Below are positions 17,383 through 26,631 of a stretch of DNA of 64,000 bases, in pieces. The notes under the pieces are model-generated. The model saw only the letters and a list, made by a program, of their open reading frames with translations. It did not search any database and had not been told where the DNA came from. Location of the stretch: contig NZ_DATJCH010000022.1 in the NCBI RefSeq assembly GCF_035514885.1, forward strand, positions 1 through 64,000. The letters are read 5' to 3'. The DNA comes from Albibacterium sp035514885. GTDB taxonomy: Bacteria; Bacteroidota; Bacteroidia; Sphingobacteriales; Sphingobacteriaceae. Position numbers and translations under genes: made by a program. Each line of letters opens with the position of its first letter. The first letter of the stretch is position 1.

Positions 17383-18522
17383 ATGGAAAATCAAAACAGC
17401 ACAGACTCAATAAAGGATAACATCCTCGCTCATGAAATCAATGAAGTTAACATTGCTACAAAAAGAGAGTTAATATTTATAATAATTGCTTCTCTCCTGG
17501 CCGGACTTATCGCAAAGCTGCCAGCATTTTTATCCATCAACGAAGATTTTTTCTTTCCCAGAAACATTGGTTTCATAGTTCTTCCACTCATAACCCTTTA
17601 CTTTGCCTGGAAAAATAAATTATCAGCAAATAAAATCGCTTTTCTTAGTTGCGTTACGCTCGCAAGTGTATTATTTATTAACTCGCTTCCAGATGTCAAG
17701 GAGAGCGATACCTTAATTTTATCCTGCATTCATTTACCACTATTCTTATGGTCAATGCTCGGTTTCACATTCGTTGGTGAGAACAGGAATAACGAAGAAA
17801 AGCGCCTCAGCTTTTTAAAATACAATGGAGATTTAGTTGTTATGACTGCTCTCATCCTCATAGCTGGTGCAATCATGACGGGCATTACCATTAACCTTTT
17901 CTTATTAATTGGTTATAATATTGAAGATTTTTACTTCAACTATATTGGCATATTCGGACTTTCGGCTGCACCAATTATAGGGACCTACCTTACCCAAACT
18001 AATCCAGAATTAGTAGGTAAAGTGTCTCCAGTTATTGCTAAAATATTCAGTCCCTTAGTAACTATCATGTTGGTTGTTTATCTTATAGCAATAGTTTATT
18101 CTGGTAAAGACCCTTATAATGACCGCGAGTCTTTACTGATTTTTAATGGCCTCTTAATCGGTGTGATCGCTCTTATTTTTTTTTCTATCGCTGAAACATC
18201 CAATACAACGAAAAGCTATATGGAAATCATGATTCTCTTTCTACTATCTATTGTAACCATAGTAGTAAATGGTGTAGCACTTTCTGCCATTTTATTTCGT
18301 ATCTCAGAATGGGGATTCACGCCAAATAGAACTGCAGTTCTGGGTAGTAATGTTTTATTTTTAATAAATTTACTATTAATAACCATACGGCTTTTAAGAG
18401 TACTTTCAAAAAAAGATGATTTGGCTAAAGTTGGAAAAACCATTGCCCTCTATCTACCAATTTATATCATATGGTCAATAATAGTGACATTTCTTTTCCC
18501 ATTAATATTCGGATTTAAATAA
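17383..18522 (+). CDS. DUF4153-family membrane protein
   Basis: The 379-residue protein has a soluble N-terminus and about ten membrane helices, starting near residue 28. Its layout and segments such as GFTFVGENRNNEEKRLSFLKYNGDLVVMT fit the DUF4153 membrane-protein family of Bacteroidota. No transport or catalytic signature can be read. It follows the winged-helix gene by 64 bases and is likely the last gene of the operon. The function is unknown. Confidence 0.72.
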   Translation: MENQNSTDSIKDNILAHEINEVNIATKRELIFIIIASLLAGLIAKLPAFLSINEDFFFPRNIGFIVLPLITLYFAWKNKLSANKIAFLSCVTLASVLFINSLPDVKESDTLILSCIHLPLFLWSMLGFTFVGENRNNEEKRLSFLKYNGDLVVMTALILIAGAIMTGITINLFLLIGYNIEDFYFNYIGIFGLSAAPIIGTYLTQTNPELVGKVSPVIAKIFSPLVTIMLVVYLIAIVYSGKDPYNDRESLLIFNGLLIGVIALIFFSIAETSNTTKSYMEIMILFLLSIVTIVVNGVALSAILFRISEWGFTPNRTAVLGSNVLFLINLLLITIRLLRVLSKKDDLAKVGKTIALYLPIYIIWSIIVTFLFPLIFGFK

Positions 18523-18535
18523 AAGAATAGGTAGG

Positions 18536-18739
18536 CTAAATTTCCTCATCGTCCATGTCTCGAACGCTCGGATCTTTTTCATCTTCCATCGCTGACCCGC
18601 CAGTACTCTCTTCAATATCTAAATCGCTATAATCTATCTCCTTATTCTCTTGCTCGTCTTGTGTAGCAGGAGAATTCTTTTTTGGTGTTCTATTTAAATC
18701 ATCAGTATTAGGTCGATTTTCTTGATTTTCCATGATCAT
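18536..18739 (-). CDS. Small acidic, disordered protein
   Basis: The 67-residue protein is strongly acidic (many Asp and Glu, ending VRDMDDEEI) with Asn, Thr and Pro in the first half and almost no hydrophobic core. Similar short acidic proteins are often predicted in Sphingobacteria, with no known role. The start may be the ATG at 18739 or the third codon (MENQENR). Translation is supported only by composition and a clean frame. Confidence 0.5.
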   Translation of the reverse strand: MIMENQENRPNTDDLNRTPKKNSPATQDEQENKEIDYSDLDIEESTGGSAMEDEKDPSVRDMDDEEI

Positions 18740-18797
18740 ATAATTAATTTATTAAATAACATAGAGCCATAGCTTTTGTTTTTTACATGGCAAGACA

Positions 18798-19487
18798 TTA
18801 AACGATCCGCTTTCTATCAATCGCTTTAACCCATTCAGTATTCTTACAATACTCACAAGTCGTTATATCAGCGTGTTGGAGCATTTGAGTGTATCCGCAT
18901 CGTGCACATGCGTATAACCCTTTCTGCTCTATTTTCTGGCTTTTTTTATTATAATCATCTGGCAAAACGGGTAATCCAGCCTTTACTTCATCATCAGCTT
19001 GATAAAATATACTTAACTTACCTGTATCTTCTAATATCACATAACGAAGTTGTCCGAGATGTTCTATACTCTGACTTCTAAGTTCTCCAAAAAACTCATC
19101 GGCTCCCATTTCGCTACCACCAATTTCATTCACACACATCCTTCCATCTCTTAAAAGATATAAAGGTTCACCTTCCAACAGTTTTTCAATTTTTTCACTC
19201 TTTGCAATAAAAAATATTATTAATCGATAAGCTATAAGGACAACCACGAATACAGCAAGCGCATGAAAAAGACCCACATCTTCATAAAACATTGAATCGC
19301 CTGCTGCAGAACCCAATGTAATAATCATTACCATTTCAAAAATCGAAAGTTGCTGAACTCCTCTCTTCCCAGTTAAGCGCAAAATAAGAACAACAGCCAA
19401 AAACATAAGAGGTGTCCTTATCAATATTTCAATGAAAAAACTATAAGGATGATCACTAAAAAATATTCTATGCCAGTCCATTTCCAT
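18798..19487 (-). CDS. DUF421 (YetF-like) membrane protein with C-terminal zinc ribbon
   Basis: The 229-residue protein has three N-terminal membrane helices and the family motif LRLTGKRGVQQLSIFEMVMIITLGSA with the usual start of the cytoplasmic domain. A C-terminal extension follows with C194xxC197 and C211xxC214 (CARC, CEYC), which would bind zinc as a ribbon. Most DUF421 proteins end after the cytoplasmic domain, so this tail is an addition. The function of the family is unsettled; a role in envelope or sporulation physiology has been suggested in Firmicutes. Confidence 0.8.
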   Translation of the reverse strand: MEMDWHRIFFSDHPYSFFIEILIRTPLMFLAVVLILRLTGKRGVQQLSIFEMVMIITLGSAAGDSMFYEDVGLFHALAVFVVVLIAYRLIIFFIAKSEKIEKLLEGEPLYLLRDGRMCVNEIGGSEMGADEFFGELRSQSIEHLGQLRYVILEDTGKLSIFYQADDEVKAGLPVLPDDYNKKSQKIEQKGLYACARCGYTQMLQHADITTCEYCKNTEWVKAIDRKRIV

Positions 19488-19613
19488 ACATGCAGCTATT
19501 GTTTTCTACTTAGAGTCTAAACCTTAAAGATATACTTTGATAAGCGGAAAATCAATCCTAAAGGGAGAAATTTGTATGTTTGTAGGTATTTTAACAAATT
19601 TTGATGTTTATTT

Positions 19614-21986
19614 ATGACCAAGCTATTAATCACTAAATTATCTTTTTTATTTCTATTATTAATTGGATCAAACCTTGCTTTCGGACAAAACTTTACCATT
19701 CAGGGTAAGGTAGTTAATGAAAACAATATTGGTTTGGCCAATGTCACCATACAGATTCTTAATTCAAACCATAGCGGCCAAACCAATGAAAATGGATATT
19801 TTTCATTCAATAACATAGCTGAAGGCACGCATACAATCCGTTTTACTTCATTAGGATATGCTTCAGAGAACCGGACAATTTTAATCGACAAAAACATTAG
19901 CCTGAATGTAGAATTAACTCAAGTGAGTAATCGTTTAGACGAAGCAGTGGTAACGGCCTATAAACAAGAGAATGATCCGCAGGAACTGCCTTTAAGTTTG
20001 TCGGTATTTATTGAGAAAGATATTGAAGATCATCATATCTGGAATATCAAAGATATTACTGCTATGGTGCCAAACTTAAATAGCTCCAACCCAGGCGACA
20101 GTCGGAATGTTACCTCCATTCGTGGGATTACAACAACTTCATACAACCAGGCTATTACAACTTATGTAGATGGAGTAAGTCAATTTAATTTGGATACCTA
20201 TATACCCTATTTGCAAGATGTAGAACGAATAGAAGTATTGAGAGGACCTCAAGGAACCTTATATGGACGAAATGCAATGGGAGGTGTGATCAATATCATC
20301 ACTAAAAAACCTACAAATGAACAGTCGGTTTCTACTGAAATAAATTTAGGAAATCACGGACAGCAACGTTATTTATTAGGGTTGCGAACACCTTTGGTAA
20401 AAGACAAGTTGTTTTTTGGTGCGTCGGGTTTATTCAATAAACTTGATGGATTTTATACCAATGACTTCAATGAGTCTGATTACGATAAGCAACATACAAC
20501 CTTTGGCAACTTTTTTCTGAAGTATTTACCAAATGAACATTGGACAATGACCTTAAACTACAAACAGGTAGCGAATAGGAACAATGGAGCTTATCCGCTG
20601 GTTTTCGGAAAGGAAGATGCATTAGACAATCCTTTTCACTTGAGTCAGAATGCTTTAACTGAAATGATCGACAATACACGCAATGCTTCGCTTTCACTTA
20701 ATCATTATGGAAATAATATTAATTTCAGCTCACAAACCGCATATCAATCTAACCAACGTTATTATAAGGAACCAATCGATAGCGATTTTTCTCCGTATGA
20801 TGCCTTGACGCTTATCAACAACTACGGAAAAGACTGGAATAATGTGAAAGTTTTCACGCAAGAACTTAAACTATCATCAGCTACTAACTCATTGGCTCCG
20901 CTAAGCTGGACAGGAGGTGCTTATTTATTTCATCAAGACAAGCCAGAGAAGCAAGGAATCCGTTCGGGAAATGACTCAGCACCTGAAGACGCAGGTACGA
21001 CTTCAATCCTTAAAAATACAACTTTAAGTAATGGAGTCGCATTATTCGGGCAAGTAGGATATAAAATACTAAGCGACTTACAAGTTATAGCAGGAATCCG
21101 CTATGATTATGAGCATGTAAAACACAATGGAAGTGAAGAATTTGAGCTTGCAAATTCCGACATTCAAACCATTCAACCAAATGTATCAGGCTCTGCAAGT
21201 TTTCATGCATTTACACCTAATGTGAGCTTACGATACGATTTAGGGGAAGAAAGTAATATTTATGGTAGTTATAGCAGAGGTTTTAGAGCAGGTGGCCTAT
21301 CTCCTATAGCATCAACTACTGATAACCAACCTGCATTACGAGCCTTCGACCCTGAATACAGTAATAACTTCGAAATCGGAAGCAAAAATGTATTCCTAGA
21401 TCACAAGTTGCAAGTTAATATAGCAGCTTTCTATACCCGGATATACGATGCACAAGTTCCAACATTAATCCTTCCAGACGCAGTTACCTTAACTCAAAAC
21501 ACCGGAAAAATGAATAGCAAGGGCGTAGAATTAGAGGTAAATGCTAAAGCATTATCTAACTTGGATATCTTTGCCAATCTAGCTTACACACACGCTCGTT
21601 ATACCGATCTCAATATCGGGCAAGAAGAAGGAAATGTACAACTAAAAGGAAATCGTCCTATTTATACACCTGACTGGACATCCATGTTAGGTGCTAAATA
21701 CACCTATTCATTCGGGAAGGCGAAATCTCAAAGTATTATTGTAAACGCTTACGGGCAGTTCTTAGGACGTCAATATTTTGATTTAAACAATGCCATTGAC
21801 CAAAAAGCTTATAGCTTGTTAAATGCGAATGTGGGCTATGAAAACCAAGGATACTCAATTACAGTTTGGGGACAAAATTTGGCAAATACTACTTACCTTG
21901 ATTATGCCTATGATTTTGGAGCCGTCCATTTAGGCAATCCGGTAACTTATGGTGTTACCTTAAGAAAAACATTTAGAATCAAATAA
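19614..21986 (+). CDS. TonB-dependent outer-membrane receptor
   Basis: The 790-residue protein has a signal peptide ending near residue 25 (LAFGQ), then a carboxypeptidase-regulatory-like beta-sandwich domain. The plug domain (VERIEVLRGPQGTLYGRNAMGGVINIITKKP) and a 22-strand barrel follow, ending in the aromatic/basic segment KTFRIK. It imports a scarce ligand using TonB energy. The ligand is unknown. The next two genes, 23 and 37 bases downstream, encode an FMN reductase and a luciferase-like flavin enzyme, which suggests that the imported compound is oxidised or cleaved by them, as organosulfur compounds are by the SsuE/SsuD system. An iron chelator is the main alternative. Confidence 0.88.
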   Translation: MTKLLITKLSFLFLLLIGSNLAFGQNFTIQGKVVNENNIGLANVTIQILNSNHSGQTNENGYFSFNNIAEGTHTIRFTSLGYASENRTILIDKNISLNVELTQVSNRLDEAVVTAYKQENDPQELPLSLSVFIEKDIEDHHIWNIKDITAMVPNLNSSNPGDSRNVTSIRGITTTSYNQAITTYVDGVSQFNLDTYIPYLQDVERIEVLRGPQGTLYGRNAMGGVINIITKKPTNEQSVSTEINLGNHGQQRYLLGLRTPLVKDKLFFGASGLFNKLDGFYTNDFNESDYDKQHTTFGNFFLKYLPNEHWTMTLNYKQVANRNNGAYPLVFGKEDALDNPFHLSQNALTEMIDNTRNASLSLNHYGNNINFSSQTAYQSNQRYYKEPIDSDFSPYDALTLINNYGKDWNNVKVFTQELKLSSATNSLAPLSWTGGAYLFHQDKPEKQGIRSGNDSAPEDAGTTSILKNTTLSNGVALFGQVGYKILSDLQVIAGIRYDYEHVKHNGSEEFELANSDIQTIQPNVSGSASFHAFTPNVSLRYDLGEESNIYGSYSRGFRAGGLSPIASTTDNQPALRAFDPEYSNNFEIGSKNVFLDHKLQVNIAAFYTRIYDAQVPTLILPDAVTLTQNTGKMNSKGVELEVNAKALSNLDIFANLAYTHARYTDLNIGQEEGNVQLKGNRPIYTPDWTSMLGAKYTYSFGKAKSQSIIVNAYGQFLGRQYFDLNNAIDQKAYSLLNANVGYENQGYSITVWGQNLANTTYLDYAYDFGAVHLGNPVTYGVTLRKTFRIK

Positions 21987-22009
21987 GATAAAATCATTAA
22001 CTTCATAAG

Positions 22010-22582
22010 ATGTATAACCTTAAAATAATTACTTCTACTGTTCGTCCGGGTCGTAAAGGACCAATTGTAGCCGCTTGGATTACTGAATTAGCAAAGCAAA
22101 ATGGAAGCTTCAATGTAGAACTATTAGATCTTGCGGAGATCAATCTGCCAATGATGAATGAACCCAATCATCCGGTATTAAAAAAATACGAGCATGAACA
22201 TACTAAATGGTGGAGTGCTAAAATAGATGAAGCCGATGCATTTATCTTTGTGACGGCAGAATATGATTATAATTACCCGGCTCCATTAAGGAATGCGCTG
22301 GAATATCTTTCTCAAGAATGGGGCTACAAGCCAGCCGGCATTGTAAGCTATGGAGGTATTTCAGGAGGAACAAGAGCGACAAACAGTTTGAAGGCAGATC
22401 TTTCTACTTTTAAAATTGTTCCTTTAACGGAAGCTGTAAACTTTCCGTTTTTCCAACAAAATATAAACGATCAGAATGAATTTGAAGCGAATGAAGTTTC
22501 ACACAAAGCCGCTGATAATATGTTAAAGCAATTGGTTCGATGGACAAAGGGCCTGAAATTAATTAAGGAAGACAAAGAATAA
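22010..22582 (+). CDS. NADPH-dependent FMN reductase family protein
   Basis: The 190-residue flavodoxin-like protein starts with an FMN-phosphate loop region (TSTVRPGRKGP). It also has VTAEYDYNYPAPLRNALEYL and YGGISGGTRA, both typical of the NAD(P)H:FMN reductase/quinone reductase family. It would supply reduced flavin. It lies directly between the TonB receptor and the luciferase-like monooxygenase genes, fitting a two-component reductase/oxygenase pair. Confidence 0.85.
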   Translation: MYNLKIITSTVRPGRKGPIVAAWITELAKQNGSFNVELLDLAEINLPMMNEPNHPVLKKYEHEHTKWWSAKIDEADAFIFVTAEYDYNYPAPLRNALEYLSQEWGYKPAGIVSYGGISGGTRATNSLKADLSTFKIVPLTEAVNFPFFQQNINDQNEFEANEVSHKAADNMLKQLVRWTKGLKLIKEDKE

Positions 22583-22619
22583 GGAACTAAAGAACTAATT
22601 CAGTAAAATTTAAAGACAA

Positions 22620-23651
22620 ATGGAACTAGGCCTAATTACTTTTGCTGATATGCAACCAGAATCTGTTAGTGGAGGAGCAGTAAATGCACATCAACGGATT
22701 AAAGATTTACTGGAGGAGATTGAATTGGCAGACCAACTAGGCTTGGATGTATTTGGGATCGGTGAACATCATCGCCCCGATTATGCAGTTTCATCTCCGG
22801 CGATTATACTGGCTGCGGCAGCTAGCATTACAAAACGCATCAAACTTGCAAGTGCAGTAACTGTTCTTAGCTCCGATGATCCGGTTCGCGTATTCCAAGA
22901 CTTTGCGACTGTCGACCTGCTATCAAGTGGACGTGCAGAAATTATTGCTGGTCGAGGTTCTTTTATTGAGTCTTTCCCCCTATTTGGCTATAATCTGAAT
23001 GATTATGATGAGTTGTTTACAGAAAAATTAGATCTGTTATTAAAGATCAATAAGAATGAGGTGCTTTCCTGGAAAGGTAAACACCGACCATCCTTTGAAA
23101 ATAAAGGAGTATATCCACGTCCTTATCAACAATCATTACCCATTTGGTTGGCTGCTGGTGGCACCCCTGCATCTGCTGTAAGGGCAGCTACGCTTGGTTT
23201 ACCTTTAATATTGGCCATTATTGGTGGCATGCCTGAACAGTTTGTACCTTTTGTAAATCTTTACCGTGAAACTGCTAAAAAAGCCGGTCAAGATATATCA
23301 AAACTCCAAATGGGAATCAATAATCACGTGTATATAGGTGAAGATTCTCAGCAAGCAGGAGACGAATTCTATCCTTATTATGCAACAATGATGGATCGAG
23401 TTGGTCGCGATCGAGGCTGGCCTCCTCATACACGTCGGCAATTTGATAATTCCAGATCATCAAAAGGTGCTTTAATGGTTGGAAGTGTTCAGCAAGTCAT
23501 TGATAAAATTCTCTACGAATATGAATTATTTGGCAATACACGCTTCATGGCACAAGCCAGTATCGGCAATTTTCCGCATAAACTGACCATGAAATCAATT
23601 GAATTATTTGGAACAAAAGTAGCTCCGGTAATTCGAAGAGAAGTTGGTTAA
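22620..23651 (+). CDS. LLM-class flavin-dependent oxidoreductase
   Basis: The 343-residue protein is a bacterial-luciferase-like TIM barrel, with GIGEHHRPDYAVSSPA near residue 46, SAVTVLSSDDPVRVFQDFA, and RAEIIAGRGSFIESFPLFGY. These are conserved in one broad group of such enzymes. Members use reduced FMN and oxygen, or coenzyme F420 in other lineages. With the adjacent FMN reductase the FMN form is likely. The substrate is unknown; candidates are organosulfur or chelator-like compounds brought in by the upstream receptor. Confidence 0.87.
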   Translation: MELGLITFADMQPESVSGGAVNAHQRIKDLLEEIELADQLGLDVFGIGEHHRPDYAVSSPAIILAAAASITKRIKLASAVTVLSSDDPVRVFQDFATVDLLSSGRAEIIAGRGSFIESFPLFGYNLNDYDELFTEKLDLLLKINKNEVLSWKGKHRPSFENKGVYPRPYQQSLPIWLAAGGTPASAVRAATLGLPLILAIIGGMPEQFVPFVNLYRETAKKAGQDISKLQMGINNHVYIGEDSQQAGDEFYPYYATMMDRVGRDRGWPPHTRRQFDNSRSSKGALMVGSVQQVIDKILYEYELFGNTRFMAQASIGNFPHKLTMKSIELFGTKVAPVIRREVG

Positions 23652-23676
23652 TACAAGGGAGATAAGACTAAAAAAT

Positions 23677-23711
23677 AATAAAAGAAAATAAAAAAATTAT
23701 TTTCTTTTATT
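23677..23711 (+). terminator. A+T-only hairpin after the flavin-enzyme gene
   Basis: AATAAAAGAAAATAA (23677-23691) pairs perfectly with TTATTTTCTTTTATT (23697-23711) around five A residues. The stem is weak because only one G-C pair is present, but it lies between the flavin-enzyme stop and the next gene, where a terminator is expected. Confidence 0.45.
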
Positions 23712-23751
23712 CCTACATTTAAAGTCGAATAACCAAAACCAATTAACCAAA

Positions 23752-26541
23752 ATGAAAAAAAATTTTACGAACAAAAGAGACTTCTTAAAATTAGGAGTCT
23801 CCTTGCTGATGGTGTCTATGACTTATATGACATGCAGAACTCCTTATGCTCCGGGAGCTGACAAGTATAGCAAGATGGGACCTGCTTTAAATCTTCCTGA
23901 AGGTGCTGACCCTGAAGGACCAGATTGGAAAGGAATTGACTTAGCACCTAAAGCACCAGTACTTCCTTTATCACCTGCTGAGGAAGCAAAAAAATTCGTT
24001 CTCCAACCCGGTTACGCTATGGAACCCATCTTGACAGATCCGCAGATTGATCAACCTGCAGCTATCTCTTTTGATGGTAACGGACGAATGTTCGTTCTTG
24101 AACTTAGAAGCTACATGCTTGATGCAGATTCAAAAGATGAACTTGAGCCAACCAGCAGAATATCCAGATGGGAAGATAAAAATAACGATGGTGTATACGA
24201 AACGGGTACTGTGTTTGTAGACAATCTTGTATTTGCACGTTTTGTATTGCCTTATGGTAAAGATGCTATTCTTACTATGGAATCTAACGCAGACAATGTT
24301 TACAAATATACCGATACCGATGGTGACGGCGTGTCTGACAAAAAAGAACTCTTTACTACTAAGTACGGAAGATCGGGAAATGTTGAACATCAACAAGGTT
24401 TTATGTATTGGGGTATGGACAACTGGTTGTATAGCACCTACAATGCATTCCGCGTACGTTATGACGGATCAGCTCGTGAAAACACTGGTGCTAATGGCGC
24501 ACAATGGGGTGTAACACAAGATAATGATGGAAAGATCTGGTTCCAGGGCGGAGCAAGTGGTGTTCCTTCTTACTTCCAGTTTCCGATTCATTATGGAAGA
24601 TTTAATGTTCAAAATCAATTGGCGGAAGGTTTTACCGTCCCTTGGGGATCTCCTGTTTTAATCTCTGATATGCAAGGTGGTATGGACCAAATCAGAATGC
24701 CTGATGGTTCATTAAATAGTGTAACAGGTGGTGCAGGAAACGATGTATTCAGAGGTACTCGTTTACCGGAAGAATTGGTAGGACAATATTTCTATGGAGA
24801 ACCGGTTGCCCGTATCGTTCGTCAGATCAATCCCGTAGTTACTGAAGGTGTTACTCAACTTCATAACGTCTTCCAGGATCAGAAACAAGAATTTATCCGG
24901 TCAACAGATCCTTTATTCCGCCCGGTTGATATGACCACAGCTCCTGATGGTACAATGTACATTACTGATATGTATCATGGTATCATTCAAGAAGGTCAAT
25001 GGACTCCACCAGGAAGTTACTTACGTGCTAAAATTGAACAATATCAATTGGACAAAGCTGTAAACATGGGACGGATCTGGCGCTTGACCTACAAAGGAAT
25101 GGACCGCGATAAAACACAGCCAAAAATGTTGGATGAAACAGCCGCTCAATTGGTTACTCACCTAGACAATCCAAATGGATGGTGGAGAGATATGGCGCAG
25201 CAATTGATTATCTTAAAAGGTGATAAATCTATTGTTCCAACTTTGGAAACAATGGCTCGCAGCGACAAAAACTTGTTGGCTCGTTTCCATGCAATATGGA
25301 CATTAGAAGGATTGGGTGCTCTGAAACCTGATCTGCTTCGCGAACTGATGAGAGAATCAAACCCTCGTTTACAGATTCATGCAATCCGTGCCAGTGAGTC
25401 CTTATACAAAAATGGTGATCATTCATTCGAAAATGAATATAAAGCTTTCGCTAAAAATTCAAATACAGATCTTGCTCTTCAAGCAATCATGACTTTGAAT
25501 ACACTTGAAGTGCCAGATGCAGAAGTAGCTATCAAAGCAGTAGTTGATGCTAATAAAGCAACAGGAATTCAATTAATTGGTGATCAAATATTGAACCCAC
25601 CAGCTAGTCGTAATGCTAATGCAATGGCAGCATTTACGGCTTCTGAACAAGAATCAATGAAACGTGGAGCTGTTATCTTTAACGAATTATGCTCTGAATG
25701 TCACGGCGATAACGGTAAGGGAACTATTGTTAGTCCGGGAGTTTTGATGGCACCATCATTTGTTGGAAACCCTCGTATACAGGGAAATCATGATTATGCA
25801 CTTAAAGTAATTTTAAAAGGATTGACCGGTTCTATTGAAGGAAAACATTATGCAGGAAGTGTTATGGTGCCAATGGCAGAAAACTCTGACGAATGGATTG
25901 CTGATATCATTTCTTATATCCGTAATAATTTTGACAATAACAGTTCTTTTATCACAAAAGAAGATGTTGCCGAAATGAGAACAAAGGTAGCTTCTCAACC
26001 AGCACTTTATAACTACGATGAACTGATTACAACCATACCAACTGTATTGTTGCCTGCTTCAAACTGGAATATTACTGCAAGCCATGCACAGCCCACTGTA
26101 ATAGGTGGTAAGGCAACCCCAAGTTCTGCTTTCAATTTTGAAGGATGGACAACCGGTGTTAAACAAGCGCCAAACATGTGGTTTCAAGTAGAAATGCCAA
26201 CAGAAACAACGTTAACAGGCATAGACTTTGAATCTCCGGCAACAAGAATCCGCGGAACTGCACCAGCGATGGGCGCTGCAGGAGCGGCTCCTGCTCAACC
26301 TACATTCACAACTCTTGAAACCTCTCCTCATAAATACATTGTACAGGTATCTACTGATGGAAAAACATGGTCTCAAGTAGCTGCAGGAGAAGGAAAGAGA
26401 AAAACATCTATATCCTTTAATCCGGTTAAAGCAAAGTTTGTAAAAATAACTCAAACCGGAACTTCAGATGATGATGGTCCTTGGAAGATGTTGGGTATGA
26501 AGTTCTATCAGGCTGGGAAGACTGAATTAGCTTCTAAATAG
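23752..26541 (+). CDS. PVC-type heme-binding CxxCH protein with HEAT repeats and a discoidin-like domain
   Basis: This 929-residue protein has several parts. An N-terminal export signal carries a lipobox-like YMTC (C28) and a KRDFLK motif resembling a variant twin-arginine signal. A beta-propeller of the membrane-bound dehydrogenase type (residues about 85-460) and alpha-helical HEAT-like repeats (about 470-610) follow. A cytochrome c domain has heme motif C647-S-E-C650-H651 and a likely axial Met near 705/708. The C-terminus is an F5/8-type C (discoidin-like) domain (about 750-920). Such proteins are thought to be periplasmic or surface dehydrogenases for sugars or polyols; the substrate is unknown. 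It follows the flavin-enzyme gene by 100 bases. Confidence 0.85.
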   Translation: MKKNFTNKRDFLKLGVSLLMVSMTYMTCRTPYAPGADKYSKMGPALNLPEGADPEGPDWKGIDLAPKAPVLPLSPAEEAKKFVLQPGYAMEPILTDPQIDQPAAISFDGNGRMFVLELRSYMLDADSKDELEPTSRISRWEDKNNDGVYETGTVFVDNLVFARFVLPYGKDAILTMESNADNVYKYTDTDGDGVSDKKELFTTKYGRSGNVEHQQGFMYWGMDNWLYSTYNAFRVRYDGSARENTGANGAQWGVTQDNDGKIWFQGGASGVPSYFQFPIHYGRFNVQNQLAEGFTVPWGSPVLISDMQGGMDQIRMPDGSLNSVTGGAGNDVFRGTRLPEELVGQYFYGEPVARIVRQINPVVTEGVTQLHNVFQDQKQEFIRSTDPLFRPVDMTTAPDGTMYITDMYHGIIQEGQWTPPGSYLRAKIEQYQLDKAVNMGRIWRLTYKGMDRDKTQPKMLDETAAQLVTHLDNPNGWWRDMAQQLIILKGDKSIVPTLETMARSDKNLLARFHAIWTLEGLGALKPDLLRELMRESNPRLQIHAIRASESLYKNGDHSFENEYKAFAKNSNTDLALQAIMTLNTLEVPDAEVAIKAVVDANKATGIQLIGDQILNPPASRNANAMAAFTASEQESMKRGAVIFNELCSECHGDNGKGTIVSPGVLMAPSFVGNPRIQGNHDYALKVILKGLTGSIEGKHYAGSVMVPMAENSDEWIADIISYIRNNFDNNSSFITKEDVAEMRTKVASQPALYNYDELITTIPTVLLPASNWNITASHAQPTVIGGKATPSSAFNFEGWTTGVKQAPNMWFQVEMPTETTLTGIDFESPATRIRGTAPAMGAAGAAPAQPTFTTLETSPHKYIVQVSTDGKTWSQVAAGEGKRKTSISFNPVKAKFVKITQTGTSDDDGPWKMLGMKFYQAGKTELASK

Positions 26542-26556
26542 TAATTAACAAAATAT

Positions 26557-26610
26557 GCTATTAAACACGGAGTCCGGCTCAATTATGAGCCGGACTCCGT
26601 GTTTAATAGC
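26557..26610. terminator. Perfect 24-bp hairpin between convergent genes
   Basis: A 24-base arm (26557-26580) is perfectly complementary to 26587-26610 around the loop AATTAT. The core CACGGAGTCCGGCTC is G+C-rich and is bounded by AAA on the left and TTTAAT on the right, so it could stop transcription from both sides. It lies between the heme-protein gene and nrdA, which converge. The stem is far longer than an ordinary terminator needs. Confidence 0.7.
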
Positions 26611-26631
26611 TGTAAAATTTATATAGGATAC

